This document shows, in pieces, positions 46,625 to 56,983 of a stretch of DNA of 64,000 nt (position 1 is the first letter of the stretch; each line of letters begins with the position of its first letter). Both the position numbers and the translations under genes were made by a program. Below the pieces are notes generated by a model that saw nothing but the letters and a program-made list of their open reading frames with translations, searched no databases and was not told the origin of the DNA. The stretch covers positions 124,001 through 188,000 of the forward strand of contig NZ_LMEA01000008.1 of NCBI RefSeq assembly GCF_001425235.1, read 5' to 3'. This DNA comes from Devosia sp. Root413D1 (GTDB lineage: Bacteria > Pseudomonadota > Alphaproteobacteria > Rhizobiales > Devosiaceae).

Positions 46625-47128
46625 TTAGTTCAGGCGGGCTGCGACGTCCTTGATGGCCTGGTCAACCAACACGTCACCCTTGGCAGCAACCTGCTTTTCC
46701 AGCAGCAAGCGGGCGGCTTCGACGGCGAGGTCGGCCGAGCGGGCGCGGACTTCGGCGACGGCCTGGGCTTCCGCCTGGGCGATCTTGTCGGCCACGGCCT
46801 TCTCGCGACGGGCCACCATGGCCTCCAGCGACGACTTGGCCTCGGCGGTCAGCCGGAACGCTTCTTCGCGCGCCGCGGTGACGATGTCCTCGGCTTCCTT
46901 CTCGGCTTCCTCGCGACGGCGCGCGTAGTCCTCGAGCAGGGCCTTCGCTTCGGCGCGCAGCGCCTCGGCTTCGGCGAGGTCGGTCTCGATCTTCTTGATG
47001 CGCTCATCGAGCATCTTGGTGATCATCTTGGGCACGCCGAAATAGACGACGATACCGATGAAGATCACCAGCGCGATGGTTGCCCAGATGGTGGCGCCGG
47101 TGGTGGCGTCAAACCCGAAGGCCCACAT
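46625..47128 (-). CDS. atpF: F0F1 ATP synthase subunit b
   Basis: 167 residues. A single membrane helix (about 10-32, IWATIALVIFIGIVVYFGVPKMI) is followed by a long charged coiled coil, ending LVDQAIKDVAARLN. It forms the peripheral stalk with b', holding F1 to F0. Last gene of the atpI-B-E-b'-b cluster; a strong terminator follows. Alphaproteobacteria keep this cluster apart from the F1 genes, which are not in this window. Confidence 0.93.
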   Translation of the reverse strand: MWAFGFDATTGATIWATIALVIFIGIVVYFGVPKMITKMLDERIKKIETDLAEAEALRAEAKALLEDYARRREEAEKEAEDIVTAAREEAFRLTAEAKSSLEAMVARREKAVADKIAQAEAQAVAEVRARSADLAVEAARLLLEKQVAAKGDVLVDQAIKDVAARLN

Positions 47129-47134
47129 GCTGCC

Positions 47135-47797
47135 TTACTCCTTCGAAACCGCGGCGACCGCGGCGCGGGCTTCAGCCGCGGTGACAGTGCCCGAGATCTT
47201 GGCGACCAGCGCCTGGGCGGTCTCGGCTGCGATGCCGCCAACATTGGCGAGCGCCGCGTCCTTGTCGGCCTGGATGCGGGCCTCGGCTTCCGAGACGCGC
47301 TTTGCCAGCGTGGCCTCGACGTCGGCACGGCGGCCGTCGATGTCGGCCTTGATCCCGGCGCGGGTTTCCTCGGCGATGCCGTGGGCGTTCTTGCGGGCCT
47401 CGGCCAGCGCTGCCTCATAGGCGGCGGCGGCCTTCTCGGTCTCCTGGCGGAGCCGCTCGGCTTCCTTCAGGTCGCCTTCGATACGGGTCCGGCGCGTTTC
47501 GAGGATCGAGCCGATGCGGGGCAGGGCCACGCGGCTCATCAGGAAATACAGCGCTGCGAAGGTGATAGCGAGCCAGAGCAGCTGGCCACCGAAGCTCGCC
47601 GGATCGAAGGGCGGAAACACCTCCGAATGCGCCTCGGTCGAAGCATGCGTGTCGGTCGCGCCATGGGCGTCGGCCGGTGCTGCATGCTCACCTTCGGCGG
47701 CATGCTCCTCGGCGGGTGCGACGACCTCGCCCTGCTGGAGCGCGTCGCCACTTTCGGCCTGCGCCACGATAATGATGTCTTGGGCTGAACCCGCCAT
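47135..47797 (-). CDS. atpF2: F0F1 ATP synthase subunit b'
   Basis: 220 residues. The helix LLWLAITFAALYFLMSRVALPRI (about 73-95) and following coiled coil are those of b'. The first 60 residues are an extension rich in Ala, Glu and His (AEEHAAEGEHAAPADAHG and onwards), unlike the short N-termini of most b' subunits. It probably projects into the periplasm or lies along the membrane; no function known. Six bases separate it from atpF. Confidence 0.92.
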   Translation of the reverse strand: MAGSAQDIIIVAQAESGDALQQGEVVAPAEEHAAEGEHAAPADAHGATDTHASTEAHSEVFPPFDPASFGGQLLWLAITFAALYFLMSRVALPRIGSILETRRTRIEGDLKEAERLRQETEKAAAAYEAALAEARKNAHGIAEETRAGIKADIDGRRADVEATLAKRVSEAEARIQADKDAALANVGGIAAETAQALVAKISGTVTAAEARAAVAAVSKE

Positions 47798-47882
47798 CTC
47801 GAAACCCTTTTGCGGCCGTTAAAGCCCCGGATCGAAACCCGGAGCCCTTACTCGGTCTGCGCTAGCGCAGCCCGTCGCGAAA

Positions 47883-48110
47883 TCAGACTGCGAACAGCAG
47901 CAGGAGCGCGATCAGGAACGAGAAAATGCCCAGAGCTTCGGTCACGGCGAAACCGAAAATCAGGTTACCGAACTGGCCCTGAGCCGCTGCCGGGTTGCGC
48001 AGTGCGCCCGACAGGAAGCTACCGAAAATGTTGCCCACGCCGATGGCGGCGCCGGCCATACCCACGGCCGCAATACCCGCGCCGATAAACTTTGCTGCTT
48101 CAGCTTCCAT
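47883..48110 (-). CDS. atpE: F0F1 ATP synthase subunit c
   Basis: 75 residues forming two membrane helices with the polar loop RNPAAAQGQ. The proton-carrying Glu lies in helix 2 ([10 protein letters not shown]). [21 protein letters not shown] is the glycine-rich helix 1 of the c-ring. Length and sequence are standard for alphaproteobacteria. Confidence 0.97.
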   Translation of the reverse strand: MEAEAAKFIGAGIAAVGMAGAAIGVGNIFGSFLSGALRNPAAAQGQFGNLIFGFAVTEALGIFSFLIALLLLFAV

Positions 48111-48178
48111 TTGTAGTCTGCTCCATTTTGCGACCGATTGGCGACGCTTGCCGTCGCCTCACTGTGAACCGGCCTAGA

Positions 48179-48934
48179 TCAATGCGACGGATGGATCGCA
48201 TCGTTGATGTACATCGAGGTCAGCACTGCAAAGACGTAGGCCTGCAGGGCCGCCACGAGGAATTCGAGCGCCGTGATCGCCACGGTCATGATCAGCGGCA
48301 GCAGCGCACCGAGCCAGCCGAGAAAGCCCAGGCCACCCAGCGTCACGATGAAGCCCGCGAACACCTTGAGGGTGATGTGACCGGCGAGAATGTTGGCGAA
48401 GAGACGAACCGAGAGCGAGATCGGGCGCGAGAGGAAGGAAACCACCTCGATCGGCACCACGATGGGGAGCACATAGCCCGGCACACCCGACGGCACGAAC
48501 AGTTTGAAGAACTTCAGCCCGTTCTTGTAGACGCCGTAGACGATGACCACCACGAACACCAGGAGCGCCAGCGCGAAGGTGATGATGATGTGGCTGGTGA
48601 AGGTGAAGAAGAACGGGATCATGCCGAACATGTTGGCGACGAGCACGAACATGAACAGCGAGAACACGAAGGGGAAGAACTTCATGCCAGCCTTGCCGGC
48701 CGAGTCCGACACCATTTTGGCGACGAACTCGTAGAGCATCTCGGAGACCAGCTGCACCCGGTTCGGCACCAGGCTGCGCTTCTGCGTCGAGAGCAGGAGG
48801 TAAAGGGCGATGACACCAACCGACAGCACCATGAACAGGGCTGAGTTGGTGAAGGAAACGCCGCCTTCACCGAAGGAGACGATATCGGTGATCTGGAACT
48901 GGTGGATCGGGTCGACTTTATTCGGATCGGCCAA
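48179..48934 (-). CDS. atpB: F0F1 ATP synthase subunit a
   Basis: 251 residues with five to six membrane helices. The essential Arg lies in [17 protein letters not shown]; the later helices end with [29 protein letters not shown]. It makes the proton half-channels next to the c-ring. It sits between atpI and atpE in the same direction. Confidence 0.96.
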   Translation of the reverse strand: MADPNKVDPIHQFQITDIVSFGEGGVSFTNSALFMVLSVGVIALYLLLSTQKRSLVPNRVQLVSEMLYEFVAKMVSDSAGKAGMKFFPFVFSLFMFVLVANMFGMIPFFFTFTSHIIITFALALLVFVVVIVYGVYKNGLKFFKLFVPSGVPGYVLPIVVPIEVVSFLSRPISLSVRLFANILAGHITLKVFAGFIVTLGGLGFLGWLGALLPLIMTVAITALEFLVAALQAYVFAVLTSMYINDAIHPSH

Positions 48935-48961
48935 CTGCTGTTCCCTTTAGGCTTGGAGCCT

Positions 48962-49351
48962 TCACTCGTCTTCTTCGTCGTCCGGCGCGCGCATGGCGAC
49001 CGTGGGCGGCGGCGCCGCCCGGTTCATTTCCGCTGCAGAACGCACCACGTTGAGCACGCCCGCCGCAAAGCCGACCAGCAACATCACCAGCATCAGCCAG
49101 GGACCGGTCCTCAGCCACAGATCGAGCAGGTAACCGATACCCGCGCCGACCAGGATGGCCGCAATAAATTCCGTTCCGAGTCGCATGCCCCGGTTCCAGC
49201 CGGACATGTTCCGGTTGGCCGCAGCAATTTCCGCGTCGCCCGGTGCTTGCTCGGAGGCCTGCGCCCGCTTGATGCGAGCTGCAAGATCCGAGGTCAGCGA
49301 CCCTGATTTCCCATCACTCGGCGAGCGCCCGGTATTGCGTGACTTTGCCAT
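48962..49351 (-). CDS. atpI: ATP synthase protein I
   Basis: 129 residues. A polar N-terminus (1-55) is followed by two membrane helices (about 60-80 and 86-105) with GAGIGYLLDLWLRTGPW, and an acidic tail PDDEEDE. AtpI helps c-ring assembly and may carry Mg. First gene of the F0 cluster, with a near-consensus promoter about 60 bases upstream. Confidence 0.88.
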   Translation of the reverse strand: MAKSRNTGRSPSDGKSGSLTSDLAARIKRAQASEQAPGDAEIAAANRNMSGWNRGMRLGTEFIAAILVGAGIGYLLDLWLRTGPWLMLVMLLVGFAAGVLNVVRSAAEMNRAAPPPTVAMRAPDDEEDE

Positions 49352-49411
49352 CCCGCTCTCCCATGCGCCTCCGGGCCTTAACAGGAACTGGAGCCCCTCG
49401 AAGTCGCGGGC

Positions 49412-49440
49412 AACATAGTGGCGCCCCCTACCAGTGTCAA
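49412..49440 (-). promoter_or_regulatory. sigma-70 promoter of the F0 ATP synthase operon
   Basis: Minus strand: TTGACA, 17-base spacer, TATGTT. Located between smc and atpI, about 60 bases before the atpI ATG. The perfect -35 and ideal spacing make this one of the clearest promoters in the window. Confidence 0.8.
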
Positions 49441-49554
49441 GGCTGTGAACAGACTGCTAACGCTTTGATAAATAAGGAAGTTTATCCGACGAAAGGAGGT
49501 GTGACATTGAGTCATCGCGACTCTGGCCGCCACTATTGCGGCAAGGATGGGGCG

Positions 49555-52500
49555 TCAGCTCGCCACCCGCACCGCTGCCTCGGCGCCCTTGAGGTCCACA
49601 GAGACCAGTTGGCTGACCCCGCGCTCGGCCATGGTGACGCCGAACAGCCGGTCGACCCGGGCCATGGTAATCGGATTGTGGGTGATCACCAGGAAGCGGG
49701 TTTCCGTCCGCTCGGTCATCATGTCGAGCAGGTTGCAGAAGCGCTCGACATTGGCGTCGTCGAGCGGCGCGTCGACCTCATCGAGCACGCAGATCGGCGC
49801 CGGGTTGGTGAGAAACACCGCAAAGATCAGCGACATCGCCGTGAGCGCCTGCTCGCCGCCCGACAGCAACGTCATGGTTGTCGGCTTCTTGCCCGGCGGC
49901 CGTGCGAGAATCTCGAGCCCGGCCTCCAGCGGATCGTCGCTCTCGACGAACTGCAGCTCGGCGGTACCACCGCCGAACAGCGAGGTGAACAGCTCCTGGA
50001 AATGCGCGTTGACCTTCTCGAACGCCTCGTTGAGCCGCTGCCGGCCCTCGCGGTTGAGGCTCTGGATGCCGCCGCGGAGCTTGGCGATCGCGGCGATCAG
50101 GTCGTCGCGATCCTTGACCATCAGGTCGAGCTTTTCACGGACCTCTTCGGATTCCTTTTCGGCGCCGAGGTTCACCCCGCCCAGCCGCTCGCGCTCTGCC
50201 TTCAGCCGGTCGACCTGCGATTCGACCTGGGGCTCGGCAGGCAAAGCGTGTTCCGGCCTGATACCGGCGAGCTGCGCCGTCTGCGATGCTTCGACGTTGA
50301 GCGTCTCGTGCACCTGCCGCTCGATCTGGTGGCGCTGCGCGATGAGGCCCTTGATCCGCTCCTCGACCCGCGCCAGCTCGGCCCGGAAGCCGGAGAGCGC
50401 GTCATGCGCCAGCCGCTGCGCCTTGTCCGCCTCGCGGTGCCGGGTGTCGCCGACACCAAGCGCATCGGTCGCCGCCTTGTGCGCCTCGCGCGCCACGGCG
50501 ATCTCGGCGTCGAGGGTGCGGCGGCGCTCGGCCAGGCTCTCAGGCGACGCCTGCAGCACGGTGATCTGCTCGCGCACTTCGGCGGTACGGGCGTCGAGCG
50601 TTGCCAGCTGCCCAGCGGCGCCCTCACGACGGCGGGACCATGCGGCAACGTCCGCGGCGATCTGGGTGAGACGCGAACTGCGCATCCGCGCCGCCGTCTC
50701 GAAGCCGCCGAGCTTCAGCCGCGCTTGATCGGCTTTCTCGCGCAGCCCGCTGAGCAGTGACTGCAGTGATGTCGCCAAAGCCGCAGCTTCGGTTTCATCG
50801 CCGGCGTCCCACAGCAACAGCTCTGCCTCGGTGGCCGCAGCCACCGCCTCGGCGAGGTTCGCATCGAGCCGGGTCCGCGTTTCGTCGAGCGCCACCTGGC
50901 GCGCGGCGAGATCGCTGATGGCGCGCTGCGCTTTGTCCAGCTCGCCCTGCGCGACGGCAATCTCGCGCTGCGCGTTCCGCCAGGCGTCGCGCTTCAGCCG
51001 CTCGTCGGTGCGGGCCGCGTTCAGCGCTTCGGCCAGCGCCGTGGCATCGGCACGCCGGCTGTTGCGCCGGGCCCGTACGTCCTCCACTTCGGCTTCGAGC
51101 TCGGCCAGGCGGTTGCGCTGCGCCAGCCGCTCCGCCGCAGCAGTCGGCGCATCGGCGGCGGCGACGAAACCGTCCCAGCGCCACAGCCCGCCGGCCTTGG
51201 TGGTCAGCCGCTGTCCGGGCTGCAGCTGCGCCATCAGCCGAGCCGCGTCTGCCGCGTCGACCAGCCCGATCTGGTCGAGCCGGCGTTTCAGCAGCGAGCT
51301 GCCTGACACGAACTGCGATAGCGGCGTGGCGCCCGCCGGCAAGGTCGGGTCGGCGCCGGCAGCGGCGCCGGCCCAGTGCAACGGCGCGCCGGCATCGGAT
51401 GAGGCATCGAGATCGTCGCCGAGCGCCGCGCCGAGCGCCGTTTCATAGCCCGCTGCAACTTTGAGCTGATCGACCACTGCCGGCCACTTGCTGGCGCCGC
51501 CATGGTTGAGGATACGGCTCAGCGTCTGCGCCTCGGCTTCCAGCCGGTTCAACGCTGCCTCGATCTGCTGCAGTTCCGGGCGCAGCGCGTCGGCGGCGGC
51601 CTGCGCGGCGACAGCGGCAGTCTCGGCGGTGACGGCGGCAGTTTCCGCCGCCTTGGCATGGTTCTGCGCCATGTCGAGCGCTTCGCGCCCGGCGTTCAGC
51701 GTCGCGTCGGCGCCGAGGGTGCGTGCCAGTTGCTCGGCTTCGCGCGCCACGTCGGCGATCTGCGTCTCGAGTCGTGTCACCCGCGAGCGCCCCTCGGCAA
51801 CGCTGCGCTCGGCTGCGCCGCGTCGGGCCCGCAACTGCGCCAGGGCATCGGCGGCGGCGCGGGCCTCACCCTCGGCCTTGGCCACTTCGCTTTGCGCGGC
51901 TTCGGTCGCCGCCCGCGCGGCTTCGAGCGCCTGCTGTTCGCCCGCCGCTTCCGCTTCGAGGCGGCTGCGCTCTTCATGCGCCGCCTCGAGGGCGTCGTCG
52001 CTCTCGCCGACCAGCGCGCGCTCGCGCACCGCATCCTGTTCGATCTGTTTCAGCCGTTCGCCGAGTTCATTGAGCCGCGCCGCAGCCCGTCTTGCCTCAC
52101 CCTCGAGCTGCTCGGCGAGAATGGTCAGCCGCTGCAGCACGGCGCCGGCGGCGGCTTCCTTGTCGCGCAATGGCGCCAGCGCCTTGTCGGCGAGGAACAC
52201 CACTTTCTGGGCTTCGAGCTCGATATGCTGCGCTTCGGCAAGATCACGCACCAGCTTGGCCTGCGCGGCCTCGGCATCCTTCTCGTTGAAGCGCGCGGCG
52301 ATCCAGCGGATGTGAAACAGCGTTGCTTCGGCCTTGCGGATATCGCCGCTCAGGGCGCGATAGCGCACGGCCAGCCGGGCCTGTCGCTTCAGCGTTTCGA
52401 GCTGCTGCTCGACCTGGGCGATGACGTCGTCGACGCGTTCGAGATTCTGTTCCGCCGCGCGCAGCCTGAGCTCGGCCTCATGCCGGCGCGAGTGCAGCCC

Positions 52501-53013
52501 CGAAATGCCGGCGGCCTCTTCGAGCAACGCCCGGCGTTGCTGCGGCTTGGCGGCGATCAGTTCGCCGATCTGGCCCTGGCGAACGAGGGCAGGGGAGTGG
52601 GCGCCGGTCGAGGCATCGGCGAACAGCAATTGCACATCGCGCGCCCGGACTTCCTTGCCGTTGACGCGATAGACCGAGCCTTCTTCGCGCTCGATCCGCC
52701 GCGTAACTTCCAGCACGTCGGCGTTGTTGAGCGGGGCCGGGGCAGTGCGGTCGGAATTGTCGAGAACGAGGGTGACTTCGGCGGTGTTGCGACCGGGCCG
52801 GCTACCCGAGCCGGAAAAGATCACGTCGTCCATGCCCGAAGCCCGCATCGCTTTGTACGAGCTTTCACCCATCACCCAGCGCAGCGCTTCGACGAGGTTG
52901 GATTTGCCGCAGCCGTTGGGTCCCACCACGCCGGACAGACCGGGCTCCAGGTAGAGCTCGGTCTGGTCGCAGAAGGATTTGAAGCCGTGCAGTTTGAGGC
53001 GCGTGAATTTCAT
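49555..53013 (-). CDS. smc: chromosome segregation protein SMC
   Basis: 1152 residues. An N-terminal Walker A (GPNGCGKSN, 31-39) and FKSFCDQTEL, long coiled coils (about 170-510 and 660-1000) around a hinge (about 515-650), and a C-terminal head with LLSGGEQALTAMSLIFA and VLDEVDAPLDDANVERF. It organises and segregates the chromosome with ScpA/ScpB. It follows the DsbA-like gene by about 25 bases, an order kept in Hyphomicrobiales. Confidence 0.97.
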   Translation of the reverse strand: MKFTRLKLHGFKSFCDQTELYLEPGLSGVVGPNGCGKSNLVEALRWVMGESSYKAMRASGMDDVIFSGSGSRPGRNTAEVTLVLDNSDRTAPAPLNNADVLEVTRRIEREEGSVYRVNGKEVRARDVQLLFADASTGAHSPALVRQGQIGELIAAKPQQRRALLEEAAGISGLHSRRHEAELRLRAAEQNLERVDDVIAQVEQQLETLKRQARLAVRYRALSGDIRKAEATLFHIRWIAARFNEKDAEAAQAKLVRDLAEAQHIELEAQKVVFLADKALAPLRDKEAAAGAVLQRLTILAEQLEGEARRAAARLNELGERLKQIEQDAVRERALVGESDDALEAAHEERSRLEAEAAGEQQALEAARAATEAAQSEVAKAEGEARAAADALAQLRARRGAAERSVAEGRSRVTRLETQIADVAREAEQLARTLGADATLNAGREALDMAQNHAKAAETAAVTAETAAVAAQAAADALRPELQQIEAALNRLEAEAQTLSRILNHGGASKWPAVVDQLKVAAGYETALGAALGDDLDASSDAGAPLHWAGAAAGADPTLPAGATPLSQFVSGSSLLKRRLDQIGLVDAADAARLMAQLQPGQRLTTKAGGLWRWDGFVAAADAPTAAAERLAQRNRLAELEAEVEDVRARRNSRRADATALAEALNAARTDERLKRDAWRNAQREIAVAQGELDKAQRAISDLAARQVALDETRTRLDANLAEAVAAATEAELLLWDAGDETEAAALATSLQSLLSGLREKADQARLKLGGFETAARMRSSRLTQIAADVAAWSRRREGAAGQLATLDARTAEVREQITVLQASPESLAERRRTLDAEIAVAREAHKAATDALGVGDTRHREADKAQRLAHDALSGFRAELARVEERIKGLIAQRHQIERQVHETLNVEASQTAQLAGIRPEHALPAEPQVESQVDRLKAERERLGGVNLGAEKESEEVREKLDLMVKDRDDLIAAIAKLRGGIQSLNREGRQRLNEAFEKVNAHFQELFTSLFGGGTAELQFVESDDPLEAGLEILARPPGKKPTTMTLLSGGEQALTAMSLIFAVFLTNPAPICVLDEVDAPLDDANVERFCNLLDMMTERTETRFLVITHNPITMARVDRLFGVTMAERGVSQLVSVDLKGAEAAVRVAS

Positions 53014-53037
53014 CGCGCGCCCCTGGGGGGCAGCGCG

Positions 53038-53706
53038 TTAGGAGAGCAGCGGATCGATTTCGGCCTTGAGAGCCTCAAACGAGTTTTCTCCAGTCAGCAT
53101 CTTGCCGTTGATGTAGAACGTCGGCGTGCCCTGGAGCTTGAACTCGTCCAGCGCCTGATCCCGCACCGCTTCCAGTCCCTTGAACAGGTCCTGATTCGTC
53201 AAGGCAGCGTCGTAGGTTTCCTTGGTAAAACCAAGCTGCTGGGCGATGCCGAAGATGGCGTCATTGGGCGTGTTGGATGCAGCCCACTGGTCCTGCGTCT
53301 TGAAGAAGGTGTCGATCACCTCGTGGTACTTCTCCGGGCCAGCCGCTTCGGCGAGCATGAACACCACGGCATCCAGCACGTTGCGCATGAACGGGCGCGG
53401 GATGAACTGGATCTTGTTGGTGTCGATGTACTCGGTCTTGAGCTGCGGATAGACGGTGTTGGTGAACGCAGCGCAGTGCGGGCAGGTCGGCGACAGGTAC
53501 TCGATCAGCGTCACCTTGGCGTCCGCCGGCCCAAGCGGGTGGTCGGCAACGCCGCCGGCCGGCGCCATCAGCTTGGCCTGGTCGAACTGCTGGGCGAGGG
53601 CGCCGGTGGCGCCGAACAGGAAGGACACGCTGGTCCCCGCCGCTGCCGCGACGACAGCTGCGCCGGACCCGATGAGAATGTTGCGACGGTTGGCCACGAG
53701 TTTCAC
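53038..53706 (-). CDS. DsbA family thiol-disulfide oxidoreductase
   Basis: 222 residues. Secreted: the N-terminus has NRRNILIGSG (twin Arg at 7-8) and a hydrophobic stretch ending ALAQQ, which could be a Tat or Sec signal. The active site is C75-P-H-C78 in LSPTCPHCAAF, with the cis-Pro loop GTPTFYING near 197. It resembles the DsbA/BDBD group adjacent to smc in alphaproteobacteria. Probably oxidises periplasmic proteins; substrates unknown. About 25 bases separate it from smc. Confidence 0.92.
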   Translation of the reverse strand: MKLVANRRNILIGSGAAVVAAAAGTSVSFLFGATGALAQQFDQAKLMAPAGGVADHPLGPADAKVTLIEYLSPTCPHCAAFTNTVYPQLKTEYIDTNKIQFIPRPFMRNVLDAVVFMLAEAAGPEKYHEVIDTFFKTQDQWAASNTPNDAIFGIAQQLGFTKETYDAALTNQDLFKGLEAVRDQALDEFKLQGTPTFYINGKMLTGENSFEALKAEIDPLLS

Positions 53707-53792
53707 TCCGTTTTTTCGTTGCTCGCCCTAATATCGGGGCAAACTAGGCCGGGCAAGTTCAACCGGCGATGAACACTTCGCGATGTCCCGCA

Positions 53793-53855
53793 GGGCAAAC
53801 CGCTCCGGTGGAGCGATTTGAGGCGCGAAGGCCATGCGAGCTGCGCTCGAATGGC
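53793..53855. repeat. copy of the CGCTCC/GGAGCG palindromic repeat
   Basis: Shares most of its 63 bases with 13512-13574: a CGCTCC-GGT-GGAGCG palindrome, GAAGGCC and a GAGCT...GCTCGAA hairpin. It fills the space between the DsbA-like and DUF721 genes. Confidence 0.7.
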
Positions 53856-53874
53856 AACGCGGAACAGGCACTGA

Positions 53875-54405
53875 TCAATCGGGCTTTCTCCGGGCGATCG
53901 CCTGTCCGAGTTGTCTGAGGGCGTCACGTACCCCGGGATCGCTGACCCGCTCGACCGTGCGGCTGATCCGCGCCCGGGCGACCTCCGGCAGCGCCGGGAC
54001 TGTCTCGGGCACTGTGTCCTCGATCGCGAACGGTTCGGCACTGAGCCGGACCTGCCCGACGAGGAAATAGCCATAATACCGGTTGATCGAGGCCGCGACC
54101 CGCTGACCTTCGTGCGCCAGCGCCAGGGCATGGCCGGGGTGACAGCGGAGGTAAAGCGTCGCCCCCTCGGCGCCTTTTTCGCCGCGCGGCCAGCTCAGCT
54201 TGTCCGGCCGAGTCACCTTGTCGTACGGCGCCGGCGCGATGGTCGGCCAGTGCGAGAGGATGTCGCGGCTGGCAAAGCCGCGCTTCTTCAGCGCCGGATC
54301 GAGCACCCCGCCAAGCGCCTCGGCCACGCCGACGGCGCGGTTGAGCCGTTTGGGCGGCGCATCGTCCTTGGGTTTCGATTTAGGCTTGTCCGCCACTGGT
54401 AACAA
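53875..54405 (-). CDS. DUF721 (DciA-like) protein
   Basis: 176 residues. The N-terminal half has LDPALKKRGFASRDILSHWPTIAP followed by LSWPRG and LYLRCHPGHALALAHEGQRVAASINRYYGY, a DUF721 domain. DciA members help load the replicative helicase in bacteria without DnaC; whether this divergent alphaproteobacterial branch does so is inference. It diverges from mutY with about 55 bases between. Confidence 0.85.
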   Translation of the reverse strand: MLPVADKPKSKPKDDAPPKRLNRAVGVAEALGGVLDPALKKRGFASRDILSHWPTIAPAPYDKVTRPDKLSWPRGEKGAEGATLYLRCHPGHALALAHEGQRVAASINRYYGYFLVGQVRLSAEPFAIEDTVPETVPALPEVARARISRTVERVSDPGVRDALRQLGQAIARRKPD

Positions 54406-54459
54406 CTTCCCGCCGCCGCTTGCGCCCGCTGCTGCGGCGCGCCATCTGTGGCCGCTATC

Positions 54460-55524
54460 ATGTCAAATGCCGCGCCCCAGCAAAACCCCGTGCCGCTAGA
54501 CGCCGCCGCCGTGCTCGCCTGGTACGATCGGCATGCGCGCAGTCTGCCATGGCGGGTCGGCCCGGCCGACCGCGCCCGCGGTATCCTAGCCGATCCCTAT
54601 CGCGTCTGGCTCAGCGAAATCATGCTGCAGCAGACCACGGTTGCAGCGGTCGGGCGCTACTACGCGCGCTTCCTCCACCTCTGGCCGACCGTCGCCGATC
54701 TCGCCGCATCGCCGCTCGAAGCCGTGCTCGTCGAATGGGCAGGGCTCGGCTACTACGCCCGGGCCCGCAACCTCCACGCCTGCGCCAAAGCCGTGGTCGA
54801 GCGTTTTGGCGGCCGCTTCCCGACCAGCTCGGCCGAACTGCTGAGCTTGCCCGGCATCGGGCCTTACACCGCCGCAGCCATTGCCGCGATCACCGGCGAC
54901 GAGCGGGTGGCGGTGGTCGATGGCAATGTCGACCGGGTGGTGGCGCGCTACCTGGCGCTCGACGTGCCGGTGCGCGACGCCAAGGACCTGGTGCGGGGGA
55001 CGGTGCAGGCGGTGGTGCCTGAGCGGGCGGGGGACTTCGCGCAGGCGCTGATGGATCTTGGCGCCACCATCTGCGCGCCGCGCAACGCCAGTTGCATGCT
55101 CTGCCCGATCCAGCCGGGCTGCCGCGGCGCCAACCTCGATCCGCTGCTCTATCCCGTGAAGCCTGAGAAGGCCGACCGTCCGACCCGCTACGGCCATGCC
55201 TTCGTCATGCGCGACACCGATGGCGATGTGTACCTGCAGACCCGGGCCGAGAAGGGGCTGCTGGCGCAGATGACCGAGATACCGGTCTCGGACTGGACGC
55301 CGGAAAAGCGCGCCGTGGTGCATCCAGTGGCGTCCGACTGGCGCTATGATGGACAGGTTGTCCACGTCTTTACCCATTTCCGGCTCGAGCTCGACGTATG
55401 GTCGGCTGTGGTGGCCGATCCGGCCGAGCTCAAGGCGGGCTGGTGGGCCGATCCGCGCGAACTCGATGCCGAAGCCCTGCCGAGCGTCTTCCGCAAAGTG
55501 CTGGCCGCTGCTGGAGTGGAGTAA
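54460..55524 (+). CDS. mutY: A/G-specific adenine DNA glycosylase
   Basis: 354 residues. It removes A opposite 8-oxoG. Seen: LPWR, the SEIMLQQTTVAAV helix, the helix-hairpin-helix LPGIGPYTAAAIAAI with the catalytic Asp in VVDGNVDRV, the 4Fe-4S ligands C-x6-C-x2-C-x5-C (CAPRNASCMLCPIQPGC) and a C-terminal NUDIX-like 8-oxoG domain (about 235-354). An ATG with a better N-terminus is preferred over a GTG four codons upstream. Confidence 0.95.
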   Translation: MSNAAPQQNPVPLDAAAVLAWYDRHARSLPWRVGPADRARGILADPYRVWLSEIMLQQTTVAAVGRYYARFLHLWPTVADLAASPLEAVLVEWAGLGYYARARNLHACAKAVVERFGGRFPTSSAELLSLPGIGPYTAAAIAAITGDERVAVVDGNVDRVVARYLALDVPVRDAKDLVRGTVQAVVPERAGDFAQALMDLGATICAPRNASCMLCPIQPGCRGANLDPLLYPVKPEKADRPTRYGHAFVMRDTDGDVYLQTRAEKGLLAQMTEIPVSDWTPEKRAVVHPVASDWRYDGQVVHVFTHFRLELDVWSAVVADPAELKAGWWADPRELDAEALPSVFRKVLAAAGVE

Positions 55525-55554
55525 GGGGAGCCTCGGCAGTCCAACCCACTCGAT

Positions 55555-55632
55555 GTCATCCCTGCGAAAGCAGGGACCCAACTCTCAGCTGGCGCAGGCG
55601 GTGGGATGGGTCCCTGCTTTCGCAGGGATGAC
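55555..55632. repeat. REP-like element, paired hairpins (variant CCCTGC-GAAA-GCAGGG)
   Basis: Same layout as 18337, 20101 and 46385, but the stem reads CCCTGC/GCAGGG in both halves, so all four arms changed together. It lies between mutY and the ccrM terminator. Confidence 0.85.
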
Positions 55633-55673
55633 ACCCTGTGGGTTGGTGAGTTTGGCTCACAAGATCATCCCCA

Positions 55674-55708
55674 CAAACGAAAGCCGCCGGCTCTTTCGAG
55701 CCGGCGGC
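55674..55708 (-). terminator. terminator of ccrM
   Basis: Perfect 11-base stem GCCGCCGGCTC/GAGCCGGCGGC with a four-base loop; on the minus strand it is followed by TTTCGTTTG. It lies about 30 bases after the ccrM stop. Confidence 0.7.
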
Positions 55709-55740
55709 GAGCGCAGCCTGAGTTGAATTGGAGGTCAGAT

Positions 55741-56892
<1,152 letters not shown>

Positions 56893-56921
56893 CTAACGGG
56901 ATCGGTTGTAAGGCGTTAGGG

Positions 56922-56936
56922 TTAAAGGGGATTTAA
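56922..56936 (-). promoter_or_regulatory. CtrA binding site upstream of ccrM
   Basis: On the minus strand TTAA-ATCCCCT-TTAACC, a perfect match to the CtrA consensus TTAA-N7-TTAAC. About 50 bases before the ccrM ATG. CtrA is known to activate ccrM in Caulobacter. Confidence 0.7.
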
Positions 56937-56945
56937 GCTTCGCGG

Positions 56946-56960
56946 TTAGCGAGAGGTTAA
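56946..56960 (-). promoter_or_regulatory. second CtrA-like site upstream of ccrM
   Basis: On the minus strand TTAA-CCTCTCG-CTAACC, one mismatch from TTAA-N7-TTAAC, ten bases beyond the first site. Two sites so spaced suggest cooperative binding. Confidence 0.6.
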
Positions 56961-56983
56961 GGCGCGTATACGTGTCGTCCGCC

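Noticed and set aside
51502-53772. A 756-codon open frame opposite smc
   Set aside because: No recognisable domain and low-complexity composition; the SMC ATPase motifs on the minus strand explain the region.
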